Positions 27,816-33,407 of a DNA stretch of 33,407 nt are shown here, piece after piece. The stretch is from NCBI RefSeq assembly GCF_019510245.1, contig NZ_JAEKKT010000217.1:1-33407 (forward strand), written 5' to 3'. A program made the translations under genes and the position numbers. Position 1 is the stretch's first letter. The number at the start of each line of letters is the position of its first letter. The notes under the pieces are model-generated. The model did no database searches. It was not told where the DNA came from and worked only from the letters and a program-made list of their open reading frames with translations. Source of the DNA: Streptomyces sp. (GTDB taxonomy: Bacteria; Actinomycetota; Actinomycetes; Streptomycetales; Streptomycetaceae).

Positions 27816-28277
27816 ATGACAGAGCGACGCGCGATCCTCGGTGGCTCGGCCTTTGAGGAGCAGATCGGCTATGCCCGCGCCGTGGTCGACGGCGACCGCG
27901 TGCACGTGTCCGGGACTACCGGGTTCGACTACGCCACCATGACGATCTCCGACGACGTGGTGGAGCAGGCCGAGCAGTGCCTGCGCAACATCGAGGCCGC
28001 ACTGGCCGAGGCGAACTGCACCTTCGCCGACGTGGTGCGGGTACGCTATCTGCTGCCTGACCGCGAAGACTTCGAACCCTGCTGGCCGGTCCTGCGGCGG
28101 TGCTTCGGCGACGTCCGTCCCGCCGCAACGATGCTCGTGTGCGGTCTCGCCGACCCACGGATGAAGATCGAGATAGAGGTGGACGCGCGGCGGCACGTCC
28201 CACCCCGTGCCGGCGCGACGAGCAACGACTCGCAAGCGCCTGCCGGGCCCGTCGAGGCCTTTGAACCCCCCTATTAG
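27816..28277 (+). CDS. RidA/YjgF/YER057c/UK114-family protein
   Basis: The product is 153 aa. YARAVVDGDRVHVSGTTGFD near the start, QAEQCLRNIEAALAEANCTF in the middle and LADPRMKIEIEVDAR at the end follow the RidA fold, a trimer that hydrolyses enamine/imine intermediates. The Arg in DPRMKIEIE occupies the usual substrate-carboxylate position. The C-terminal 25 residues are extra and disordered. It is divergent from the LysR gene and followed by a monooxygenase relic. A role in detoxifying imines from an amine or amino-acid pathway is likely, but the partner enzyme is absent from the window. Confidence 0.9.
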   Translation: MTERRAILGGSAFEEQIGYARAVVDGDRVHVSGTTGFDYATMTISDDVVEQAEQCLRNIEAALAEANCTFADVVRVRYLLPDREDFEPCWPVLRRCFGDVRPAATMLVCGLADPRMKIEIEVDARRHVPPRAGATSNDSQAPAGPVEAFEPPY

Positions 28278-28279
28278 GC

Positions 28280-28493
28280 TGCCGTCTTCACCACGGTGCG
28301 GACCCGGGACCAGAGCGGCTACGGCGAGACGAGTGCGCACTGGGAAGACCTGGTGAAGGACGTCTCCCCGGATAACCGGGGATGGGACCACGCGCAAACT
28401 CCCGGCGGGCTGGGCATCACCGTCAGCTACTTCCGCGACGCCGGCGCCCTCTCGGAGTGGCGGACCAGGGTGCGAAACGGGTGCATTCGCTGA
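28280..28493 (+). pseudogene. truncated antibiotic-biosynthesis-monooxygenase (ABM) domain
   Basis: AVFTTVRTRDQSGYGETS, then HAQTPGGLGITVSYFRDAGA and LSEWRTRV follow the pattern of ABM-domain proteins, small dimeric cofactorless oxygenases. The expected C-terminal H-x-x-AR-x-x-GR-x-x-WY region is replaced by NGCIR and a stop. An in-frame stop also lies just upstream of the recognisable part, leaving only a GTG at 28296. The fragment directly follows the RidA stop and was probably its operon partner once. Confidence 0.55.
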
Positions 28494-28590
28494 CCGAGCC
28501 AGGCGCCGCGAGCACCTGCCCTCGCTCACCCCCGCCAGCCGCCGTTCCACGCATCGACAGGCCCACGTTCATGCCAGTACTCGCCTCGTC

Positions 28591-28627
28591 GACGGACCGA
28601 CGGACCGACGGACCGACGGACCGACGG
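28591..28627. repeat. 8-bp tandem repeat, GACGGACC x 4.6
   Basis: Four full copies of GACGGACC and a partial fifth lie head to tail. The unit is not a multiple of three, so copy-number change would shift any overlapping frame. It lies just beyond the recognisable part of the LacI remnant. Confidence 0.9.
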
Positions 28628-28689
28628 CACGCCCGCCCACGCTCGATCCGGCCGGTCACCACGACACCCTGCCCTGGTTCCGGCGGAAG

Positions 28690-28952
28690 AACGCGGACGT
28701 CACACTGGGAGAAGTTGCCCTCGAGCCCGCGGTCGACGTTGAGCACGACAATGCGCGACGCCCCCTCGCGCAGCGCCCGGGCGATGCCGTGCGGGACGTA
28801 ACCGAGTTCGCGGGCGGCCGCCATGACCCGCTCGCGGGTGGCGGTGGAGATGGTCCGCCGTGGGTCGTCGTTCAGTACGAAACTCACCGTCGCCCGCGAC
28901 ACACCGACGCCATGGCCACGTCGGTCGACGTCACCCGGCCACAACGGACCAT
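28690..28952 (-). pseudogene. N-terminal fragment of LacI-family regulator
   Basis: The minus strand starts at an ATG at 28952 (RVTSTDVAMAS). After one missing base near 28906 it reads GVSRATVSFVLNDDPRRTIS, then RERVMAAARELGYVPHGIAR and IVVLNVDRGLEGNFS. This is a LacI DNA-binding domain, hinge and first strand of the sensor domain. The rest of the sensor domain, about 270 residues, is missing. The protein is not functional as it stands. It might once have bound a site like that at 15804-15819, but nothing links them directly. Confidence 0.7.
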
Positions 28953-29066
28953 GCCCGGACTCCCTTTCCGCGGACCACACATCGAGCCCGAACGGTGCGC
29001 CGATGCGTGGTCCGGTCAGGGCGATGAAGCGGCTGTCCGCCCACCTTACGCGGTAGATCGATTCAG

Positions 29067-30227
29067 TCACGCCCGTACGGGAAGGTGCAGCAGGTCCTTG
29101 CCCAGGACCATCGAGCCGGCGAAACCGCCCCGGCGTGCGCTGTCCTTGAGCAGCCTGTGCCAGGTCGCGTCCGGGATCACCCCCGGGTCGCCGGGGCTGA
29201 GGTGGGTGGCGACCAGCGTGCCCACGTCGGCCTGCGCCGCGATCCTCCCGAGGTCGGCGACGTTCGTGTGGGTGGCGAGGATGTGGTCGACCAGGGCCTG
29301 GGGGAGTCCAAGGTCCACCAACGCGGCCGGGTACATGGCTTCGTGCACCAGGACGTCCGCGTGCCGGGCCAGTCCGACGAGGTTCGGGGTGGGTGGCGTG
29401 TCTGCGGAGAAGACGACACTGCCGTGATCGGTGTCGAACCGGTAGGCGTAGGCCGGGTACACCGCGCCGTGCGGCACCAGTACGGCGGTGACCTTGACCG
29501 TGTCGTCCTCCATGACGGTGAAGGGGGCCATGTCCGGGGCGGTGTGCGTCGCCGATGCGCCGGTGTCCGACGGCGGCAGCACGTCGTGGACGCGCAGCAG
29601 TGTCAGGGGATCGGTGCCGGTGTGCTCGCTCATGAAGAAGGTGGGCGACGCGGCGTAGGCGCGTGCTGCCAGCTCTGTCATCTCCGTGGTGCCCGGGACC
29701 GCGCCCGGTGCGACGGCCACGGTCGAGTCGATTCCGGCCGGGCCCGGCCCGTAGACGTCGACCGGGGTGGTGAAGCCGGCGGTGCCCGAGGCACCTGCGG
29801 CGAGCAGAGGGAAGGCGAAGTAGTCCACGAGGTGGTCGGCGTGCAGGTGGGGCAGGAAGATGCCGGTGAGCGACGGCATGGACAGGCCCGCCCGCATGCA
29901 CTGGCTGACCGCTCCGCGCCCGCAGTCGACGACGTACGTCCTGCCCTCGACGACCAGGGCGGAGGAGATGCCGTACCCCGTGGCCAGCGGTGGCGGGCCA
30001 CCGTTGGTGCCCAGCAGGGTCAGGGACAGCGGCGCGCCGGACCGGGACGCCGGCCGCGCCTGTTGCGCGGCCGCGATCTGTGCGCCGCTCCACTGCGCTG
30101 CGGACACGGCGGCCGTGGCGGCGAGTCCCGCGAGCACCGTCCTTCGGGTGGACGTCTGAGGAGGCAGCTGGCCGGCCTCGGCGGCGTCGCGGTTGCCTGG
30201 TGACATGTCAGCTGCGGCTCGGCACAT
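29067..30227 (-). CDS. Tat-exported metallo-beta-lactamase-fold hydrolase
   Basis: The product is 386 aa. A twin-arginine leader (STRRTVLAGLAATAAVSAAQ) occupies about 26-45. The zinc motif H-x-H-x-DH is at 127-132 (LPHLHADH), preceded by YVVDCGRGAVSQC. FSADTPPTPNLV with its Asp and the late VATHLSPGD complete an RNase Z/arylsulfatase-like set of ligands. The first ATG at 30227 has AAAGG upstream; a second ATG 21 nt on would keep the signal but lacks a ribosome site. An exported member suggests hydrolysis of an ester, sulfate or lactone outside the cell. No partner gene is evident. Confidence 0.88.
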   Translation of the reverse strand: MCRAAADMSPGNRDAAEAGQLPPQTSTRRTVLAGLAATAAVSAAQWSGAQIAAAQQARPASRSGAPLSLTLLGTNGGPPPLATGYGISSALVVEGRTYVVDCGRGAVSQCMRAGLSMPSLTGIFLPHLHADHLVDYFAFPLLAAGASGTAGFTTPVDVYGPGPAGIDSTVAVAPGAVPGTTEMTELAARAYAASPTFFMSEHTGTDPLTLLRVHDVLPPSDTGASATHTAPDMAPFTVMEDDTVKVTAVLVPHGAVYPAYAYRFDTDHGSVVFSADTPPTPNLVGLARHADVLVHEAMYPAALVDLGLPQALVDHILATHTNVADLGRIAAQADVGTLVATHLSPGDPGVIPDATWHRLLKDSARRGGFAGSMVLGKDLLHLPVRA

Positions 30228-30450
30228 ACGGGGGCACCTTTCTTCAACTCACCAGAGAGGGCGCACGGATGGGGTGGGCTCACGGTGTGTCATGACCCAA
30301 CGGGAGACCTCTGCGGTCTCTCCTGTGCTGTGCCCACGGTGTCCACCGGCCCGGAATGTGTCTACAGCCCGGTACGAATGGGCCCCTTCAGGCAGCGCAA
30401 CCTTAGAGGTCGGAGCCCGAAGTCCTTCGGGGGTTGATCATGCTGTTGGT

Positions 30451-30490
30451 GCGACGGAGGATTTTTCCTGGCGACGGAGGATTTTTCCTG
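30451..30490. repeat. 20-bp perfect tandem duplication
   Basis: GCGACGGAGGATTTTTCCTG occurs twice in a row, at 30451-30470 and 30471-30490. Each copy contains an AGGA-TTTT-TCCT inverted repeat. It marks the 3' edge of the IS630-type relic. Confidence 0.9.
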
Positions 30491-30819
30491 GCGATCGAGT
30501 GTGTGTTGGTCTAGACGGGCGACCTCGGCGACCTGCACGGAGGTGAAGCGCTGTGGGCGTCCGGAGCGCTTGCGGTCGGCCAGGGCGGTCAGGCCGCCGT
30601 CGGCGAAGCGGCTCCGCCAGGTGCGCACGGTGTCCAGGTGCGCTCCCGTTTCGCGGGCGATGCGCGCGTTGCCGCGCCGCGGGCGGCGTGCAGCACGATC
30701 TGTGCCCGTACCCGGTCCTGGTGCGGGGTCTTGTGGCCGTAGGCCGCCTTCTTCGGCCGGTGCCCTTCGGCGACGGTCAGAGAGATCGGCCGGGCGGCGG
30801 CAACGGGCATGGCAGGCAA
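30490..30819 (-). pseudogene. IS630-type transposase N-terminal remnant
   Basis: From 30819 the minus strand reads PVAAARPISLTVAEGHRPKK, then HQDRVRAQIVLHAARG. A frameshift near 30675 leads into GNARIARETGAHLDTVRTWR, then RFADGGLTALADRKRSGRPQ and RFTSVQVAEV. This is the helix-turn-helix part of IS630-family transposases. The DDE catalytic domain is absent, the sequence breaking off after ARLDQHTL near 30500. It is inactive. Confidence 0.7.
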
Positions 30820-30841
30820 GCCGATCAGCAGAATGGATCAC

Positions 30842-31204
30842 GATGGGTGGCAGCCTGCCGCATCCGCTCCCATGCCGGTCGGGCGGGTTTTGGAAAGCTC
30901 AGGTGGATGGGCTGCCGGTTGCCGAACTCGATCACGGCGTCCACACCCATCGCAGGCGTCGGTGCCAAGCTGCTGCCGGTGCGCAGTCGGACCAGGTCGG
31001 CCAGCCCGGCCCGGAACTGGTCAGCCGGACGGCATTCCCGCAACCACGATCACTACGCCGGCGACGATTGGCGTCATTGCGGCCTGCTGCACGGTGTTTC
31101 CGCCCGGCCGGAAGGTGAGCGCGGCAACGCGCCATGCACTGGTCATGGCCTTCAGGCCAGGCACAGCGCGCCGACTCTGTGACGCGCCCTCCGCCCCGTC
31201 ACAT
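30842..31204. other. gap between IS relic and MarR gene, no clear gene
   Basis: This stretch contains two minus-strand frames with some coding character. One, 31021-31146, would encode 41 aa with a single hydrophobic segment (TPIVAGVVIVVAGM). The other, around 30825-31043, includes GVDAVIEFGNRQPIHLSF. Neither has a convincing ribosome site or a family I recognise; they are probably relics. Confidence 0.35.
31178..31203 (-). terminator. possible terminator of MarR gene
   Basis: TGTGACG and CGTCACA form a 7-bp stem around a 12-nt loop, beginning one base after the MarR stop. The stem is short and has no T-run, so this is tentative. Confidence 0.35.
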
Positions 31205-31672
31205 TTACCTGCCGGGGTGCTGACCGCGAAGGAATTCTCCGAGCAGCCTGGTGAGTTCTTCCTGGTCGTCGGGCTTCATGTGGGTGAGCAGTCCGGCGGC
31301 TACGTCGCGGGCGGTGTCGCGGGCCTGCGAGAGGACCATGGTGCCGTGTTCGGTCAGGGTGACCGCGCGGACACGGCGGTCACCTGGTGCTGGATCCCTG
31401 CGTACGAGGCCTTTGGCTTCGAGGTCGTCGACAAGTCGCACCATGGATGCCTTGTCGCTGCCGATCAGGTCGATCAGTTGACGCTGGCTGCGCGGCGCTC
31501 GGTCCAGTTGGTTGAGCACTGCGAAGTGCCGCCCCTCGATGCCCAACGGAGCGAGGGCTGTACTGAATGCGGCCGCAGCGCGTTGGTGTGCGCCGCGCAG
31601 CAGAAAGCCGATCTCGTAGCTGGTTGGACCGTCGCCTGGCATCCCGGTCTCGTTGTCGGTTCGACCACTCAT
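31205..31672 (-). CDS. MarR-family regulator
   Basis: The product is 155 aa from the ATG at 31672. The winged helix-turn-helix runs from about 60 to 115: GRHFAVLNQLDRAPRSQRQL, then LIGSDKASMVRLVDDLEAKG and VRRDPAPGDRRVRAVTLT. The DRR wing motif is intact. The ribosome site is weak, and the start could lie slightly upstream. It is divergent from a small membrane protein whose operon led to an MFS pump, so it most likely represses that operon until an aromatic or antibiotic-type ligand binds. Confidence 0.9.
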   Translation of the reverse strand: MSGRTDNETGMPGDGPTSYEIGFLLRGAHQRAAAAFSTALAPLGIEGRHFAVLNQLDRAPRSQRQLIDLIGSDKASMVRLVDDLEAKGLVRRDPAPGDRRVRAVTLTEHGTMVLSQARDTARDVAAGLLTHMKPDDQEELTRLLGEFLRGQHPGR

Positions 31673-31749
31673 GGCTACCAGAGTAGTGGAGCAGAAGAGC
31701 CGACCGGAAAGGTTACACATCGAATGGTTCCATGTGGCACTATCGCCGT
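31673..31749. promoter_or_regulatory. MarR divergent promoter region
   Basis: This short gap holds ATGG-TT-CCAT at 31724-31733, within CACAT...ATGTG (31716-31720 and 31732-31736). These are candidates for the MarR site. Proof is lacking. Confidence 0.4.
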
Positions 31750-32199
31750 ATGGCCAAGACAACGGCAGGACCCACCCCGTGGGCGCGATGGATGTTCCGG
31801 ACGACGGTGACGACCGAAGCCCTGTTGGCCTTCGCGCAGCCAGTGCTCATCGGCGGTTTCCTGCAGGGACACTATGCGTCACTGCAGCTGCACAAGGAGA
31901 ACGCCACCTTCACCGGGGTAACCGCGATGGTGATGCTGCTGGCCGCCGTACTGCAGTGGCGACCTGGACGGGGGCCGGCCTGGCCGGTCTTCGCCAGCCT
32001 CACCGTCGTCGCGGCGATCGTCGCGCAGATCATCATGGGGTACGCACGGACCCTCGCCGTCCATGTGCCGCTGGGGGTCTTGATCATAACCGGTGACGTG
32101 CTGCTGCTGGTTTGGGCGTGGAAGCCCGTTCGGGCTGTCGCGGATGACGCGGGGGCCCCCGCTGAGACGGTTGCTGCGGGCACCGGGCACGCCTCATGA
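31750..32199 (+). CDS. small four-helix membrane protein
   Basis: The product is 149 aa from the ATG at 31750; an upstream ATG at 31732 lies inside the candidate MarR site. Helices are predicted near 18-36, 50-68, 75-96 and 98-118. Conserved His residues occur in the first loop (GHYASLQLH) and before helix 4 (LAVHVPLG), which could bind haem or a metal. I do not recognise a named family with certainty. Its stop overlaps the next ATG by four bases, showing an operon with the interrupted ORF and, before the insertion, the MFS gene. Confidence 0.8.
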   Translation: MAKTTAGPTPWARWMFRTTVTTEALLAFAQPVLIGGFLQGHYASLQLHKENATFTGVTAMVMLLAAVLQWRPGRGPAWPVFASLTVVAAIVAQIIMGYARTLAVHVPLGVLIITGDVLLLVWAWKPVRAVADDAGAPAETVAAGTGHAS

Positions 32200-32301
32200 A
32201 CCGGCCGATCAGCCGACGCGGCCTTCTTGGCCTGGCGGCGCTGGGCGCCGGAGGGGCAGCCGCCATGACGGCCGGCGTTCTGGTACTGCCGCCCTGGCTT
32301 A
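32196..32301 (+). pseudogene. Tat-like short ORF interrupted by IS insertion
   Basis: The ATG at 32196 overlaps the previous stop. It opens NRPISRRGLLGLAALGAG, a twin-arginine motif with a hydrophobic core, and runs to LVLPPWL, where the IS begins. Removing the element and one copy of the TA target restores a frame ending NTFVGDP-stop after 42 residues. That stop overlaps the GTG of the MFS gene by one base. So the ORF was probably short before the insertion: a Tat-like single-helix peptide, or the already shortened leader of an exported protein. Confidence 0.6.
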
Positions 32302-33269
32302 GAGGTAGCGCGGATAGGGGTGTGGTCATGGTCGGCGGTTGGGTCGTTCGTCCCAGCGGTAGGTGGTCCATCCCCGTCGGATCAGGCTGCGTACGGTGAT
32401 GATTGTGTCGGCGAGGTCGAAGAAGGCGTCGATGGCAGTCGCCCGGCGCTCGTAGCAGCGGGCGAGGCGGTGGAAGGCGTTTTGCCAGGCGTGGGTGCGT
32501 TCCACGTGCCAGCGCTGGCTGGCCTGGATGGGTGCCTTCTCGCCTTTGTGTGCGATGCGGCCGTGGAAGCCGCGATCGTTAAGCAGCGCGCGGGTCTTGT
32601 CCGAGTCGTAGCCGGCGTCCAGGTGGACGGTGATGTCGTCGGGTAACGGGCCGAGGTCGTCCAGGCGGTCCAGGGTGGGGGCGAGTAACGGGGAGTCGTG
32701 GCGGTTGGCGCCGGCCAGGACACGACCCAGCGGAATGCCGTATCCGTCTGTCATGCCCGAGCGTTTGAGGCCCTGTTTGCCGCGGTCGACTGGTGAACGA
32801 CCGGCTGCCTCGCCGCCTCCGGGCGCCTTGGTGATAGAGCCATCGACGGCGATCTGGTCGAGGACGAGGCCGACGATCCGGTCGTAGGAGTTCAGCGCGA
32901 TCTGCTTGAGCCGGGCGAAGACACCGAGCGCGATCCACTCGTCGCGGCGGGTGCGGATCGTGGTGGCCGAGCAGGTCGTGTCGGCGATCGCCTCGTACGA
33001 ACAGCCGAAGCGCAGCAGTTGCAGCATCTTGTCGAAGATGATCCGGTCACTGATGCGCCGGCGGTGGCAGCCGAGCGGATGGTCCGGATGGAACTGCGGC
33101 CGCTCGGGAAGCAGGGCCGTGAATTGGTCCCAGAGCGGTTCGGTCAGCCATGATGGAAGCGCGGGCACAGGTCTCCCCAGTGATCACAGAGCGTCGCAAC
33201 TCCATGATCACTAGGACCTGTGCCCGTTCTGTTGCCGGCGTCCCCAACCACGCCTATCCGCGCGGCCTC
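32302..33269 (-). mobile_element. complete 968-bp IS5-family insertion sequence
   Basis: The ends are inverted repeats: GAGGTAGCGCGGATAGG at the left (32302-32318) and GAGGCCGCGCGGATAGG read inward from the right (33253-33269), with 15 of 17 positions identical. Both ends are flanked by TA (32300-32301 and 33270-33271), the target expected for the IS427-like part of IS5. One transposase gene fills the element. It looks recent and intact. Confidence 0.88.
32326..33168 (-). CDS. IS5-family DDE transposase
   Basis: The product is 280 aa from a GTG at 33168 after GGGGAGA. An N-terminal DUF4096-like/helix-turn-helix part (LTEPLWDQFTALLPERP...FGCSYEAIADTT) precedes the DDE nuclease. The catalytic set is Asp in LDQIAVDGSITKAP, Asp in VHLDAGYDSDK and Glu in RWHVERTHAWQN. 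The reading frame is uninterrupted and about the full length for the group, so the enzyme is probably active. The stop at 32326 lies just inside the left terminal repeat. Confidence 0.92.
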   Translation of the reverse strand: MPALPSWLTEPLWDQFTALLPERPQFHPDHPLGCHRRRISDRIIFDKMLQLLRFGCSYEAIADTTCSATTIRTRRDEWIALGVFARLKQIALNSYDRIVGLVLDQIAVDGSITKAPGGGEAAGRSPVDRGKQGLKRSGMTDGYGIPLGRVLAGANRHDSPLLAPTLDRLDDLGPLPDDITVHLDAGYDSDKTRALLNDRGFHGRIAHKGEKAPIQASQRWHVERTHAWQNAFHRLARCYERRATAIDAFFDLADTIITVRSLIRRGWTTYRWDERPNRRP

Positions 33270-33293
33270 TAACACCTTCGTGGGGGATCCATA

Positions 33294-33407
33294 GTGACAA
33301 CCTCTCAACTGATACCGGACCAGAAACCAGGTGCGGCCCGCCGGCAGGGGCGCCCCGGCATCGCGCTCACCGTGATTGCCGCCTGTCAGCTCATGGTGGT
33401 ACTCGAC
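33294..33407 (+). CDS. MFS transporter, DHA2-type, 5' end only
   Basis: A GTG at 33294, preceded by GGGGGA, opens TTSQLIPDQKPGAARRQG, then IALTVIAACQLMVVLD. The last segment is the first helix of EmrB/QacA-type drug exporters, which continue D-x-T-I-V-N. The gene runs off the window after 38 codons. Its GTG overlaps the stop of the reconstructed short ORF, so it was once translated with the MarR-controlled operon. The IS now separates it from that promoter by nearly a kilobase. Confidence 0.85.
   Translation, partial: MTTSQLIPDQKPGAARRQGRPGIALTVIAACQLMVVLD

Noticed and set aside
28591..28627. Possible CRISPR repeat
   Set aside because: The repeats are 8 bp with no spacers.
31021..31146. 41-residue minus-strand ORF with one hydrophobic segment
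   Set aside because: No good ribosome site and no family recognised; probably a relic.

Overview
The window reads as chromosomal DNA of a Streptomyces-type actinomycete. GC and third-position GC are very high, GTG starts are common, exported proteins carry twin-arginine leaders, and gene families such as the ROK regulator, GH106 rhamnosidase-like protein and DUF2975/XRE pair fit that group. No rRNA, tRNA or CRISPR array was seen. Many genes are truncated or frameshifted and there are three transposase-derived elements, which suggests an accessory region such as a chromosome arm. That placement is inferred.

Layout. (1) 200-5727: a secreted type-B carboxylesterase and a secreted GH3 glycosidase with a PA14-like insert, divergent from a ROK regulator; two matching 26-nt sites lie in the shared promoter region. 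(2) 5972-10494: a four-helix membrane protein, a broken PobA-like flavin hydroxylase, an export-signal stub, a Nudix hydrolase, remnants of a SUKH (SMI1/KNR4-like) protein and an IS701-type transposase, and a methyltransferase. (3) 10744-12628: an MFS exporter divergent from a TetR regulator, with TGTAC-rich palindromes between them. (4) 12737-16852: a large Tat-exported GH106-like glycosidase behind a LacI-type operator, then an ABC-transporter tail fused to an unrecognised remnant. (5) 16899-21749: a TetR regulator divergent from four translationally coupled genes (TIM-barrel isomerase, two Gfo/Idh/MocA dehydrogenases, TIM-barrel isomerase) that end in a strong hairpin. (6) 21800-23981: a DUF2975/XRE pair behind twin palindromes, a frameshifted unknown gene, and head-to-head stumps of an amino-acid dehydrogenase and an Lrp regulator. 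(7) 24041-26789: an alpha/beta hydrolase divergent from a TetR regulator with a perfect 12-bp inverted repeat, then a second methyltransferase. (8) 26835-30227: LysR divergent from RidA, a monooxygenase fragment, a LacI stump and a Tat-exported metallo-beta-lactamase-fold protein. (9) 30490-33407: an IS630-type remnant, MarR divergent from a small membrane protein, a short Tat-like ORF split by a complete 968-bp IS5-family element, and the start of a DHA2-type MFS transporter.

Functional reading (inference). The GH3, GH106 and esterase proteins could strip sugars and acyl groups from plant glycosides outside the cell. The four-gene operon could oxidise and rearrange the released sugars or intact glycosides inside the cell. 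That operon is the best candidate here for an under-described pathway.
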